From NCBI RefSeq assembly GCF_000820145.1, contig NZ_CDBW01000023.1:62001-126000 (forward strand): a DNA stretch of 64,000 nucleotides, read 5' to 3'. This stretch comes from Aeromonas sobria. GTDB taxonomy: Bacteria; Pseudomonadota; Gammaproteobacteria; Enterobacterales; Aeromonadaceae. Every line of letters begins with the position of its first letter. The stretch's first letter is position 1. The notes under the pieces were generated by a model. The model was given only the letters and a program-made list of their open reading frames with translations. It did no database searches and was not told the origin of the DNA. The position numbers and the translations under genes are program-made. Of this stretch, positions 1 through 9,115 are shown one piece after another.

Positions 1-747
1 GATGAGGTACTTGGCCACTATCGCGATGATGGCAAGGGGCTCGATGAAGTGCCGGGCGACGGCATCATGACCGCGGAAGTGAGCCTGCAGGATATTCCCG
101 CCGGCAAGTACCGCGCCATGTTCAGCACCGGTAATCAGGTGTTCGTGCGGGCCCGTTATCAGGACATCCTGCTCTATCCCTCTCCGTTTGCCTATAGCCT
201 GGCGCCGCCTTCAGAAGAGTTGGGCGCCAAACTTTCACTGCTGATTGATCGTGATGAACTGGATCCTGCCTCTGTGGTGGTTAAAGGTCGTGTGACCAGT
301 AATGCGGGGGGGGATTACGCTTTTAGCGAGATGGCCATTGAGCCCAAATTGGACATTGATCTCTCCATGATCACCGCGGTCGGGCAACATGTGGTGAATG
401 CCACCCTGTATGGCACCACCCTGCAGGGCCGTGAGCTGAAAATTACCTTACCGGCTAAAACCTTCAACATCTTTCCACCGCCACCACCTCCTGAGCCTGT
501 GGTGGTAGCGCCAGTGGCCTCCAGTGCTGCAGCGACTGATGAAGTACCAGAAAAGCAAGGTATAAGCTGGTTAGTCTGGGTGCTGGCCGGTGGCGGGGTG
601 TTATTGGCCGTCATACTGGGTGGGGTCGGATTTGTGGTGGTGCAAAAACGGCGGGCTCTCAAGCGAGCCCTGGCTGCGGCGCAGGCTGAAAATCAGCAAT
701 CGGCGCAACCGGCCGCCAAGCTGGATCTTAACTTGCCAGAGCAGTGA
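1..747 (+). CDS. TIGR03503-like membrane protein, C-terminal part
   Basis: The reading frame is open from the first base, so this is the 3' part of a longer gene. The visible protein has a beta-rich extracytoplasmic region, a proline-rich linker with seven consecutive prolines, one hydrophobic helix (about residues 187-214 of the visible part, beginning WLVWVLAGGGVLLAV), then a short Lys/Arg/Ala-rich cytoplasmic tail. This layout fits the TIGR03503 family of uncharacterised gammaproteobacterial proteins with a large periplasmic region and a C-terminal anchor. The role is unknown. A strong hairpin follows the stop and separates it from the convergent mltB. The family name is from memory of the pattern; partial status is certain. 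Confidence 0.65.
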   Translation, partial: DEVLGHYRDDGKGLDEVPGDGIMTAEVSLQDIPAGKYRAMFSTGNQVFVRARYQDILLYPSPFAYSLAPPSEELGAKLSLLIDRDELDPASVVVKGRVTSNAGGDYAFSEMAIEPKLDIDLSMITAVGQHVVNATLYGTTLQGRELKITLPAKTFNIFPPPPPPEPVVVAPVASSAAATDEVPEKQGISWLVWVLAGGGVLLAVILGGVGFVVVQKRRALKRALAAAQAENQQSAQPAAKLDLNLPEQ

Positions 748-810
748 TGAATCGGTTGCCGCATCGGTGCGCAACTATGTTGCCCCACAAATGGTGAACC
801 ACAATAGAAC

Positions 811-865
811 ACGGGAGGCAGGATCGACTGGTTTATCGCCAGTAGATCCTGCCTCCCGTTTGTTG
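811..865. terminator. Bidirectional hairpin terminator between convergent genes
   Basis: A 15-bp perfect inverted repeat (arms 811-825 and 845-859, ACGGGAGGCAGGATC type) encloses a second 5-bp stem (ACTGG/CCAGT). It lies between the converging ends of the TIGR03503-like gene and mltB. A perfect 22-bp palindrome at 868-889 (ATGAGGCGCC/GGCGCCTCAT) follows and may reinforce termination on the minus strand. Confidence 0.75.
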
Positions 866-896
866 ATATGAGGCGCCATGGCGCCTCATGGTGTTG

Positions 897-1979
897 TTAG
901 CGTGCCGCTTTGACCGCCAGACCCAGCTGCCACACCGCCATGGCGTAGTGGGTGCTGTGGTTGTAGCGGGTGATGGCGTAGAAGTTGGGCAGGCCGTACC
1001 AGTATTGGTAGCCGGTGCCCACATCGAGACGCAGCAGGCTCGACTCGCTGTGGTTGCCCAGGTTGCTGGTGGGGGTCAAACCGGCACTGCGCAGGGTGGC
1101 GACCGGGTAGCGGGTCTGGAAGCCATGCTCATAGCCGGGCAGTTGGCCCTGACCGCGCACCGCCACCGGTTGGCCTTTCTCCCAGCCGTGGGCCTTGAAG
1201 TAGTTGGCGACGCTGCCGATGGCATCCACCGGATCCCACAAGTTGGTGTGGCCGTTGCCATCAAAGTCCACCGCATAGCGCTGGAAGCTGGAGGGCATGA
1301 ACTGGCCATAGCCCATGGCGCCGGCGTAGGAGCCCTTGGGTTCGGTGGGATCCATCCCCTCGTCGCGGGTCATCACCAGGAAGGCTTCCAGCTCGCTGGT
1401 GAAGAACTCGGCGCGGCGCGGGTAATCAAACGCCAGGGTGGCCAGCGCATCCAGAATACGGGTCTTGCCCATTACCCGGCCCCAACGGGTCTCGACCCCG
1501 ATAATGCCGACGATGATCTCCGGCGGTACCCCATAGATCTGTTCTGCCCGGTTGAGCTCGCTTGCGTATTCACGCCAGAAGTTGACGCCGTTTTGCACGT
1601 TGTCGGGGGTGATGAACTTGGCGCGATAGCGGTTCCAGGCACCGGTCGGGCCGGTGGGCTTGGCGGTGGTCGGCGCCTGGGCATCCATCAGGCGGATGAT
1701 CCAGTCGTAACGCTCTGCCTGTGCCAGCACCTGATGCAGCTGGGCGCTGTCAAAACCGTGCTTCTCAACCATCTTCTGGACGAATCTGTCCACATTGGCG
1801 CGATTGGCGAAATCCCCTTTGCTAACCCCTTGTGTATAAACGGGTTTACTCGATGGCACCTGATTGATAAAGGCGCTGTTGGGCTGGGGGATGACCACGG
1901 GCTTGGGGGCCGGGGCGCTGCTGCAGCCACCGAGCAGGGGGAATAACGACAGAGTGAGAAGAGAGGCAAGGCGACGCAT
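897..1979 (-). CDS. mltB: Membrane-bound lytic murein transglycosylase B
   Basis: Lytic transglycosylase that cleaves peptidoglycan strands to leave 1,6-anhydromuropeptides, acting from the inner face of the outer membrane. I start at MRRLASLL because it gives a proper lipoprotein signal with lipobox LLGGC (lipidated Cys at residue 19); an upstream in-frame start would add 17 residues with no signal features. The catalytic Glu lies in GVETRWG (about residue 163), and the SLT_2 signature continues through YAGAMGYGQFMPSSF and the aspartate-rich DFDGNGHTNLWDP segment. At 360 residues it is the usual MltB length. It stands alone between a converging gene and the ynj-like operon. The family assignment is firm. 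Confidence 0.93.
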   Translation of the reverse strand: MRRLASLLTLSLFPLLGGCSSAPAPKPVVIPQPNSAFINQVPSSKPVYTQGVSKGDFANRANVDRFVQKMVEKHGFDSAQLHQVLAQAERYDWIIRLMDAQAPTTAKPTGPTGAWNRYRAKFITPDNVQNGVNFWREYASELNRAEQIYGVPPEIIVGIIGVETRWGRVMGKTRILDALATLAFDYPRRAEFFTSELEAFLVMTRDEGMDPTEPKGSYAGAMGYGQFMPSSFQRYAVDFDGNGHTNLWDPVDAIGSVANYFKAHGWEKGQPVAVRGQGQLPGYEHGFQTRYPVATLRSAGLTPTSNLGNHSESSLLRLDVGTGYQYWYGLPNFYAITRYNHSTHYAMAVWQLGLAVKAAR

Positions 1980-2122
1980 AGGGTTCTCAAAGAGACTGAA
2001 AAAAGTGCCGTCATGGTAAAACATTGTCATCCACGTGCAAGTGTTCCGTGTGCCTTGTTGGCTGCCAATTCATCGAGCGATGGATTAGCCCTCCGGTGAG
2101 GGTTGCACTGTTCAGCGAGGGG

Positions 2123-2746
2123 TCAGCGCGGGGTGTAACGTAGAGTGTGATAACCGCTCCAGAGCCGGGTCAGGGTAGTGATGAGGCAGAGCAGGGCAAA
2201 ACCGTAGGCGAGCGGGGCGAAGGCGGCGGGCCACAGGCACATCAGCACAAAGAGGGCGATGGTCTCGCTCCCCTCGGTGAGGCCGCCCAGATAGTAGAGG
2301 GACTTGTGGTGATAGACCGGATTTTCGATCCCCCGCTTGCCCGCCATGATGGCAAATGCCAGAAAGCTCGACCCTGTGCCCATAAAGGCAAACAGCAGGG
2401 TGGCGGCGGGCAGTGCGTTGGCGGGGGCGGCGAGGGCAAAGCCCAGTACCACGGCAGCGTAGAAGATGAAATCCAGCGTGATGTCGAGAAAGCCGCCACA
2501 GTCGGTGATGCCGGTTTCCCGCGCCACGGCGCCGTCGAGCCCGTCCAGCAAACGGTTGAGCAGGATGGCCGCGAGCGCCCATGGATAGCAGCCAAGTGCC
2601 AGTAGCGGCAGCGCCAGCATGCCGATGGCAAAGCCGGTGAGGCTCACTTGATTGGCACTGATCCCGGCGCGGCAGAGCGGCTTGGCAAGCTGGGTGAGGG
2701 GGCTGCGGATCACGGGGATCAGGTGGCGATCAAACAAGATGAACAC
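2123..2746 (-). CDS. ynjF: CDP-alcohol phosphatidyltransferase family protein (YnjF-like)
   Basis: Integral membrane protein of 207 residues with about six hydrophobic helices. It carries the family signature DG-x2-AR-x8-G-x3-D-x3-D, seen as DGLDGAVARETG followed by GGFLDITLD (about residues 69-92), which binds the CDP moiety and divalent metal. Such enzymes transfer a phosphatidyl or related phospho-alcohol group from a CDP-linked donor to an acceptor alcohol; the acceptor here is unknown. It is the last gene of the leftward operon, 21 bp after ynjD. E. coli has a CDP-alcohol transferase, ynjF, at the equivalent end of the ynjABCD cluster. The symbol is assigned on synteny plus family. Confidence 0.8.
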   Translation of the reverse strand: MFILFDRHLIPVIRSPLTQLAKPLCRAGISANQVSLTGFAIGMLALPLLALGCYPWALAAILLNRLLDGLDGAVARETGITDCGGFLDITLDFIFYAAVVLGFALAAPANALPAATLLFAFMGTGSSFLAFAIMAGKRGIENPVYHHKSLYYLGGLTEGSETIALFVLMCLWPAAFAPLAYGFALLCLITTLTRLWSGYHTLRYTPR

Positions 2747-2767
2747 TCCTTGGTGATGAAATAAGGG

Positions 2768-3445
2768 TTAACAACGATCTTCGATGAGGTTCAGTATGGT
2801 GCCCGGCGCGTCTTCCGCATCGTGGGTCACCAGGATGGCGGGGATGGCCAGCGCCTTGATCTGCGCTAACACCAGCTGGCGAAAGGCTGCCCGCAGCGGT
2901 TTGTCGAGGCGGGAGAAGGGCTCATCCAGCAGCAGGGCGTCGGGTTCGGCTAACAGGGCTCGCAGCAGACTGACCCGCGCCCGCTGACCGCCAGACAGCA
3001 GTTGCGGTAGCTTGTCAGCCTGATCCGCCAGTGCGACCTGTACCAATGCGGTCAGCGCCTTTTCCCGCCGCGTGCGTTTTCCCTTGATGGTCGCAGGCAT
3101 GCCGAACATCAGGTTCTCCGCCACCGTCAGATGGTCAAACAGCAGGTCATCCTGAAACAGCATGCCGATGCGCCGCGCCTGCTGCGGTAGGGCGTTGAGT
3201 AGCCGCTCGCCGAGCCTTATCTCCCCCTCCAGCCGGATCGGGCCATTTCCTGTCAGCGCGCCGGGCAGTACTCCGGCCAGCCCTGCCAGCAGGGAGCTTT
3301 TACCACAGCCACTTGGCCCCATCAGGGTCAACACCTCGCCGGGGGCCACCTGCAGGGCGGGCAGCGAGAGCAGCAGATTTTCATCAAGGTAAAGTCGAAG
3401 AGGCGTGGTGCTCAGCATATGGTTGTTTCCATCATCAGAGTTCAT
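2768..3445 (-). CDS. ynjD: ABC transporter ATP-binding protein YnjD
   Basis: ATPase subunit of a binding-protein-dependent importer, 225 residues. Walker A GPSGCGKSS, Q-loop near MLFQDDLLF, signature LSGGQRARVS, Walker B ALLLDEPFSRLD and the switch His in LVTHD are all present. The frame is open further upstream, but the start MNSDDG at 3445 overlaps the stop of ynjC by four bases (ATGA), which is the typical coupling and gives the normal length. With ynjB (binding protein) and ynjC (fused permease) it completes the importer. The substrate of E. coli YnjBCD is, as far as I know, not firmly established. Confidence 0.88.
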   Translation of the reverse strand: MNSDDGNNHMLSTTPLRLYLDENLLLSLPALQVAPGEVLTLMGPSGCGKSSLLAGLAGVLPGALTGNGPIRLEGEIRLGERLLNALPQQARRIGMLFQDDLLFDHLTVAENLMFGMPATIKGKRTRREKALTALVQVALADQADKLPQLLSGGQRARVSLLRALLAEPDALLLDEPFSRLDKPLRAAFRQLVLAQIKALAIPAILVTHDAEDAPGTILNLIEDRC

Positions 3446-5154
3446 CGTGAGCCGCCCCCCTTGAGCGCCGGATTGATCCGCGCTGGCAGCCAGAGCGCCA
3501 GCAGATAGATAACGAGCGGCAGCAGCAGTTGCAGCAGGCCGTAGAGCCCCGCCAACCGCCGGTTGAGGCCGCTGCCAATGGCCACTGCCTCGGTGGTGAT
3601 AGTGACCACCCTGCCTGCGCCAAAGAGCAAGGTCGGCAGATACTGGGCCAGGCTCACCGCTGCCCCGACGCCGAAGGCAAACAGCAGCGGGTGCGCCAGC
3701 AGCGGCGCTTTGACCTGCCACCAGGCTCGCCATGGCGTAGCCCCCAGCAGCAGGGCGCTTTGGGTGATCCGCGGATCGAACTGGCGATAGGGGCCATGCA
3801 GACACAAATAAACATAGGGAAAAACAAACAGCAGCTGGCTCCAGAGCACCCAGCCCCAGCCAATGCCGCTACTTATTGAGTCATGTGCAAGCCAATCCAA
3901 CCCGAGCCGGATACCAAACAGCAGGCTCGCCTGCGGCAGCAACAGCGGCAGGCAGATAAGCCAGAGCGGCCAGGGGCGGCGCCCGGCCTGCGCCTCCAGA
4001 CTCAGCACCGTCATCACCAGTGCCAGCAAGCCGCTCGCCAGTGCCAACAGCGCGCTGGTTGCCAGCAGCGGCAGCAGGGTTGGCAGCAGATCCAGCCAGT
4101 AGTGACAGCTCCACTGGCTGGGCCAGAGGGCGGGAAAGGGCCAGCGGCGCGCCAGCGACCAGAGCAGCAGGGCCGCCAGCACCGCCAGATTGAGGGTAAT
4201 CAGGGTGAATGCAAAGCCTGTTGCGAGCCGGTTGGCAAAGGAGTGGGGCGCCGCCCGTTTGCCATCTAGCCAGCAGCCTTTGCCCACCTCTTGATGACAC
4301 CACTCCAGTAATCTGAGCAGGGCGATCAACAGCGCCGTGATGGCGAGCAGCAGCAGGGCGCCGCTGGCGGTGGCGCCGCGCCAGAGCAGATCAGGGTCCT
4401 GATACCAGAGCCACAACCGTACCGCCAGCGGGGCGGGAGCATCGGGCCCGAGCAGCTGGGCGAGATCCACCACCGCCACTCCGTAGGCCGCCACCGCATA
4501 GATGGGCAGGCGCAGGGTAGGCCAGAGCGCTGGCAGCAGCAGGCGCCACCAGATCTGGTGTGCGCTGAAGCCGAGGCTCGCCCCCAGCCACTGCTGGCGT
4601 GCCAGCAGGATGGGTTGCTGCGCGGCCATCGCCATCAGCAACAGAAAGGGGGTCTCTTTGAGAACGAGCTGTGCAATCAGCCCGAGCCCCAGAGGATCGC
4701 GAATGGTCTGCCAATCGGGGGGCAGTTCAAATCCGGTAAGCGTTGGCGAGACGAGCCGCAGCAGCCAGCCAGAGGGGGCAAGCAGAAAGGCAAAGCCGAT
4801 GGCAAAGGCGACGTGGGGCATGGCCAGCATGGGCGAGAGCAGGCGACGGAGCAGCTCGAAAGCACGGCTGTTGCTGTGAGCCAGCAGCAGGGCGGTCAAC
4901 AGCAGAGTGCCGAGGGTCGAGGCGGCGCCAATCCACAGGCTCAGCGCAGCGGAGTGCCAAAGGCCAGGCTGGGCCAGCAGCAAGGCAAGATGAGAGGCGG
5001 TCATCCCCTCCGCCAGCAGTTGCCACAGCCCCGCCAGCAGAGGGATGACGAAGAGCGCCAGATAAATGACCGCCATCCCCATATTCATACTGGGGTGGCG
5101 TGTCAACCGGCACCACGGGGTGGAGCGGGAAAGCGGGTGACCAGCGGCACTCAT
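3442..5154 (-). CDS. ynjC: ABC transporter fused permease YnjC
   Basis: Inner-membrane permease of 570 residues with about twelve hydrophobic segments in two homologous halves. Each half carries an EAA-like loop, for example the stretches around WLGASLGFSAHQIWWRLLLP and LLGATPWRAWWQVKAPLL. Two permease halves in one polypeptide is the arrangement of ThiP- and FbpB-type importers. The ATG overlaps the ynjB stop by one base (TGATG) and the stop overlaps ynjD by four, so the three genes are translationally coupled. It is somewhat longer than I remember for E. coli YnjC, mainly at the N terminus. Confidence 0.87.
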   Translation of the reverse strand: MSAAGHPLSRSTPWCRLTRHPSMNMGMAVIYLALFVIPLLAGLWQLLAEGMTASHLALLLAQPGLWHSAALSLWIGAASTLGTLLLTALLLAHSNSRAFELLRRLLSPMLAMPHVAFAIGFAFLLAPSGWLLRLVSPTLTGFELPPDWQTIRDPLGLGLIAQLVLKETPFLLLMAMAAQQPILLARQQWLGASLGFSAHQIWWRLLLPALWPTLRLPIYAVAAYGVAVVDLAQLLGPDAPAPLAVRLWLWYQDPDLLWRGATASGALLLLAITALLIALLRLLEWCHQEVGKGCWLDGKRAAPHSFANRLATGFAFTLITLNLAVLAALLLWSLARRWPFPALWPSQWSCHYWLDLLPTLLPLLATSALLALASGLLALVMTVLSLEAQAGRRPWPLWLICLPLLLPQASLLFGIRLGLDWLAHDSISSGIGWGWVLWSQLLFVFPYVYLCLHGPYRQFDPRITQSALLLGATPWRAWWQVKAPLLAHPLLFAFGVGAAVSLAQYLPTLLFGAGRVVTITTEAVAIGSGLNRRLAGLYGLLQLLLPLVIYLLALWLPARINPALKGGGSR

Positions 5155-6338
5155 CAGTGGCCGTAACGCTCGGCCCAGACCGCTTCCAGTTTGAGCTGCC
5201 AGCTGGGGTGAGGCTCGGCCATCGCCTTGAAGCGCAGTGCCGGTTGCCCTTTGGCGGAGTCAGGCAGCGCATCGGCCCGCAGCACGCTGGGATCGCCCCA
5301 GAATACCGGATTGGCTTTACGTGCCTGCGCCGCTGGGCTCAACAGGAAGTTGGCCACCACCTTGGCCCCCGCACGGGCGTTGGCGTTAAAGGGGATGGCG
5401 AGAAAGTGGCTGTTGGTGAGCGCGCCTTTCTCCATGGCGACCGCCTCTACGCTGGGGGGCAGGGCGCCAATCTGGACAGCGCTTTGCGCCTCCTGCGGGT
5501 TGAAGCTGATGGCCATGGCCAGTTCGCCATCATCGAGCAGCTGGCGGGTTTCGGCGGCGCTGGTGGGGAACAGTTTGCCCTTGCGCCAGAGTGTCGGGTG
5601 CAGTTGATCCAGCCAGGCCCAGAGCGGGGTTGTGATCCTGATGAACTCGGCATCGGTCGCCTCCCGATAGAGAGGGGCGGGATCCAGGGTCAGCTCCAGC
5701 AAGATCTGCTTGAGAAAGCTGGAGCCATGGAACTGGGGCGGTTTGGGATAGGTAAAGCGGCCGGGATGGGCCTTGGCCCACGCAAGCAGGGCTTCTGCCG
5801 AGGTGGGCGGGCTGGCGACCTCTTCGGTATCGACCATCAGATTGAGCTGGCCGATGCCCCATGGGGCTTCCAGCCCTTCCACCGGCAGGGTGAAGTCCTC
5901 ACTCACCGGCAGGCTGCTGTCGACCAGCGCCATGTTGGGTAGCTCAGCGGTAAAGGGAGCGCCAAGCAGCCCCTGCTCCTTGAGCGCCTTGAAGTTCTCG
6001 CCGTTGACCCAGAGCAGATCGATGGGGCCGCCAGCTTGCTTGCCCGCCTGCTTGTTGGCCAGCAGTTGGCTGACGCTCTGGGCGATGTCATCCACCTTCA
6101 CCTGCACCAGCTTGACCTGATAGTCGCGCGCCAGCTCCTGCCCGGCCCACACCAGATAGGCGTTGATCTCCGGGCTGCCGCCCCAAGCGTTGAAGTAGAC
6201 GGTCTCTCCTTTCGCCTCCTCTAGGGTCTGCTGCCAGTTGTTATCAGGGTTGGCAAACAGCGGGCCGCTGGCCAGCAGTGACAGGGTGCACAGCAGGGCG
6301 TTGAGCCGCTGCTTGAGCTGTGAGAATGGCTTGAGCAT
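5154..6338 (-). CDS. ynjB: ABC transporter substrate-binding protein YnjB
   Basis: Periplasmic solute-binding protein of 394 residues. I use the start MLKPFSQLK because it gives a clear signal peptide with predicted cleavage after PLFA; the longer open frame has no signal. The mature protein is an extracellular solute-binding fold (WGGSPEINAYLVW near the N terminus, later PFNANARAGAKVVANFLLSP) like thiamine and iron/polyamine binding proteins. It lies 17 bp after the VTT-flavoprotein gene and overlaps ynjC, so it belongs to the same transcript. The ligand cannot be inferred from the sequence. Confidence 0.88.
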   Translation of the reverse strand: MLKPFSQLKQRLNALLCTLSLLASGPLFANPDNNWQQTLEEAKGETVYFNAWGGSPEINAYLVWAGQELARDYQVKLVQVKVDDIAQSVSQLLANKQAGKQAGGPIDLLWVNGENFKALKEQGLLGAPFTAELPNMALVDSSLPVSEDFTLPVEGLEAPWGIGQLNLMVDTEEVASPPTSAEALLAWAKAHPGRFTYPKPPQFHGSSFLKQILLELTLDPAPLYREATDAEFIRITTPLWAWLDQLHPTLWRKGKLFPTSAAETRQLLDDGELAMAISFNPQEAQSAVQIGALPPSVEAVAMEKGALTNSHFLAIPFNANARAGAKVVANFLLSPAAQARKANPVFWGDPSVLRADALPDSAKGQPALRFKAMAEPHPSWQLKLEAVWAERYGH

Positions 6339-6355
6339 AAAAGTTTCTCTGGTTG

Positions 6356-8509
6356 TCAGGCGCCACGGCGCCAGCGGTGATAACGGGCCAGCAACGCCAG
6401 CACCCGGGTGGGCTGGTGGGCCCGTTTCCATTCACCTGCCACGTATTTGTTCCCCTCCATCAGGGTGGGATAGGCGTGAATGGTGCCGAGGATCTTGCCA
6501 AGGCCGAGGCGGTGACGCATGGCGAGCACGAACTCGGCAATCCGTTCACCAGCGTGAGTGCCCACTATGGTGGCGCCAAGGATAGTATCTTTGCCCGGCA
6601 CGGTCAGCACCTCGACAAAACCCTGGCGCTCCCCATCGGCAATGGCGCGATCCAGCTCGGCCAGCTCGAAGCGGGTCGCCTCGAAGGGAATCCCCTGCGC
6701 CTCGGCCTCCTGGCGATTTAGGCCGACCCGGGCAATCTCCGGCGTGGTGTAGGTGGCCGCCGGAATGACCCGATAGTCGGCCCGAAAGTGCTTGAACTGG
6801 CCAAATAGGGCATTGACCGCCGCATACCAGGCCTGATGGGCGGCGAAGTGGGTGAACTGGTAAGGGCCTGCAACATCCCCCACCGCCAATATGCTGGGGA
6901 AGTTGGTGGCAAGAAAGCCATCGACCGCTATGGTGCCGCGGGGGGCAAGCTCGACCCCCAACTCTTCGAGCCCGAAGCCGCTGATGTTAGCGACCCGACC
7001 CAGTGCCAACAGTAGTTGATCCCCTTCCACCACCTGCTTTTCTTCGCCTCGGCGCAGCTGCAGCCGGATCGGCAGATCCCCCTCGGCCGCGGGCAGGTAG
7101 TCGGCTCGCTCGGCGCGCCAGCCGGTGAGTAGCCGCACGCCATCGCGGCTTATTTGATCGGCCAGCTCGTCGGCCACTTCCCTATCTTCGCGGGGCAACA
7201 ACTGCTCAGAGAGTTCCACCAAGGTGACGGGAATGCCGAGCAGGGCGAAGCTCTGGGCCAGCTCGCAGCCGATGGGGCCACCGCCCAGTACCAGCAGGCG
7301 GCGCGGCGGGGTGCGCAGCTGCCAGAGGCTATCCGAGGTGAGGTAAGGCACCTGATCCAGCCCTGGCAGCTTGGGCACCAGCGGCCGAGCGCCGGTGGAG
7401 ATAACGATATGGCGGCTGGCGAGGCGCTGGCCGTTCACTTCTACCTCCCAGGGAGAGACCAGCCGCGCCTCCCCTTCGATGCACTCCACCCCAAGCCCTT
7501 CATAGCGCTCCACAGAATCGTGGGGCTCGACCTCTTTGATGACCTCAGCCACCCGCTCCATCACCGCCGAAAAATCGGCGCGGGAGTTGCTTGGACTAAA
7601 ACCCAGCTGGTCGGCCTTGCGCTGCTCTGCGGCAAAGCGGGCGCTGCGGATCAATGCCTTGGAGGGGACGCAGCCGCTGTTGAGGCAATCGCCCCCCATC
7701 TTGTGCTTCTCGATGAGCGCCACCTTGGCCTTCACCGCTGCCGCGATATAGCTGGTGACCAGCCCACCGGCACCGGCACCGATCACCAGCAGGTTGTAGT
7801 CATAGCGAGCCGGTTTGCGGTAGGGGGCGAGCTGGCGCCGCAGCGCGAGGTGCGCGGTCAATTTCTTGACCAGCCAAGGCATCAGCCCGAGCAGGGTCAA
7901 CGCCACCATCAGGCCGGGGGAGAGGATATTGCCGGTGCTGGTTAATTGGCCAAGCTCACTGCCTGCCAGCACATAGACGAAGGTGCCGGGCAGCATGCCA
8001 AGCTGGCTCACCCAGTAGTATGTGCTGACTCTGATGGGGGTGAGCCCCATCAGCAGATTGACCAGAAAGAAGGGGAAGATGGGGATGAGGCGCAGGCTCA
8101 GCAGATAGAAGGCCCCCTCTTTCGCCATGCCGGACTGAAAGGTGGCCAGCTTGTCGCCAAAGCGGGCCGTGACCCAGTCGCGCAGCAGAAAACGGGCGCT
8201 GAGAAAGGCCAGGGTCGCGCCGATGCTGCTGGCAAAAGAGACCAGCAGCAGCCCCCAGGCGACGCCGAACACCGCGCTGCCACCCAGGGTGAGCAGGCTG
8301 GCGCCGGGCAGGGAGAGGGCCGTGCTCAGCACATAGATAAGCACGAACAGCAGGCTGGCCGAGACAAAGTGGCTGTCGACCCATTGTGCCACTGCCGCTT
8401 GTTGAGCCTGCAAGGCGTCCAGACTGAGGTAACGGCCAAGATCGAGGGCAAAAAAGGCGCCGATAAGGCTCCCCATCACCAGCAGAAGCAGCAGGCGGGT
8501 CCGGTTCAT
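6356..8509 (-). CDS. VTT (TVP38/DedA-like) domain fused to a pyridine nucleotide-disulfide oxidoreductase
   Basis: Two-domain protein of 717 residues. Residues about 1-220 form a VTT/SNARE-associated membrane domain with several helices (SLPGASLLTLGGSAVFG, then FARFLLR/RLIPIFPFFLVN-type motifs). From about residue 238 a complete class I flavin reductase follows: FAD Rossmann motif VIGAGAGGL, redox-active disulfide GGDCLNSGC (Cys275 and Cys280), NAD(P) Rossmann GGGPIGCELAQ, and a C-terminal dimerisation domain ending in the catalytic IHAYPTLMEG pair. The flavin half resembles mercuric reductase and dihydrolipoamide dehydrogenase, but no N- or C-terminal metal-binding CC pair is visible. It follows ynjA with a 1-bp overlap. 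The membrane tethering suggests electron transfer to a membrane or periplasmic partner; this is inference. Confidence 0.88.
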   Translation of the reverse strand: MNRTRLLLLLVMGSLIGAFFALDLGRYLSLDALQAQQAAVAQWVDSHFVSASLLFVLIYVLSTALSLPGASLLTLGGSAVFGVAWGLLLVSFASSIGATLAFLSARFLLRDWVTARFGDKLATFQSGMAKEGAFYLLSLRLIPIFPFFLVNLLMGLTPIRVSTYYWVSQLGMLPGTFVYVLAGSELGQLTSTGNILSPGLMVALTLLGLMPWLVKKLTAHLALRRQLAPYRKPARYDYNLLVIGAGAGGLVTSYIAAAVKAKVALIEKHKMGGDCLNSGCVPSKALIRSARFAAEQRKADQLGFSPSNSRADFSAVMERVAEVIKEVEPHDSVERYEGLGVECIEGEARLVSPWEVEVNGQRLASRHIVISTGARPLVPKLPGLDQVPYLTSDSLWQLRTPPRRLLVLGGGPIGCELAQSFALLGIPVTLVELSEQLLPREDREVADELADQISRDGVRLLTGWRAERADYLPAAEGDLPIRLQLRRGEEKQVVEGDQLLLALGRVANISGFGLEELGVELAPRGTIAVDGFLATNFPSILAVGDVAGPYQFTHFAAHQAWYAAVNALFGQFKHFRADYRVIPAATYTTPEIARVGLNRQEAEAQGIPFEATRFELAELDRAIADGERQGFVEVLTVPGKDTILGATIVGTHAGERIAEFVLAMRHRLGLGKILGTIHAYPTLMEGNKYVAGEWKRAHQPTRVLALLARYHRWRRGA

Positions 8510-9090
8510 CAGGCGTCCTTGCTGTCTGGCTGGACGGGGCGTTCCGGTTGCACCGGCAGCTGGCAGAAGCCCTGCGGCGCAATATCGAGGGCGGCGTTGA
8601 ACTTGGCCGACATGTTCTGGAAGGCGATAAGGCCGGTCAGCTCAACCATGGCGTCGTCGTTGAACCAGGGCTTGAGGCGGGATGCCTGTTCATCGCTCAC
8701 CCCATCGAGGCCAGTCATCGCTTCGGTGTAGTCGAGCACCGCTTTCTCCCGCTCGTCGAACAAGGGGCTTTCGCGCCAGTTGGCCAGCGCCTCCACCTTC
8801 TCGCTGGAGCCTGCCCGTTTGATCAGGGTCATGGCGTTGATGTCGACGCAAAAACGGCACCAGTTGAGTTGGGAGACCCGCACCGTTACCAGAGAGCGCA
8901 GCACGGGATCGATGGGGGAGCGCTTGCGGTTGATGACCCCGTAGAGGGTGGCGACGGCGGCAAACAGGCGCGGCGAGCGGCCCCAGCACTTGCCCGGAAT
9001 GAGCACCTGACCATAGTTGCGCTTTTGCAGCCAGAAAAAGGGGCGGATAAACCAGGCATATTCCCGGTCGGGTTTGACCTCAACGCGCAT
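8509..9090 (-). CDS. ynjA: Carboxymuconolactone decarboxylase / AhpD-like family protein (YnjA)
   Basis: Cytoplasmic all-helical protein of 193 residues with the AhpD-type redox motif in NWCRFCVDIN (Cys78 and Cys81) and the following His-less helix typical of the CMD family. AhpD-like proteins act as peroxidase or disulfide reductase partners. Adjacent genes support a redox role: its stop overlaps the start of the disulfide oxidoreductase fusion by one base. E. coli ynjA occupies the same place upstream of ynjBCD. Activity on carboxymuconolactone is unlikely because CxxC-type members are usually redox proteins. Confidence 0.85.
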   Translation of the reverse strand: MRVEVKPDREYAWFIRPFFWLQKRNYGQVLIPGKCWGRSPRLFAAVATLYGVINRKRSPIDPVLRSLVTVRVSQLNWCRFCVDINAMTLIKRAGSSEKVEALANWRESPLFDEREKAVLDYTEAMTGLDGVSDEQASRLKPWFNDDAMVELTGLIAFQNMSAKFNAALDIAPQGFCQLPVQPERPVQPDSKDA

Positions 9091-9115
9091 CAGTTACCTT
9101 CTTGTTGTTTCACAC

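Noticed and set aside
888..1946. A 352-codon frame opposite mltB
   Set aside because: No family pattern; mltB has a lipobox, catalytic Glu and correct length.
2085..2104. CCCTC-CGGT-GAGGG hairpin near the ynjF stop
   Set aside because: Short stem without a U tract; not enough to call a terminator.
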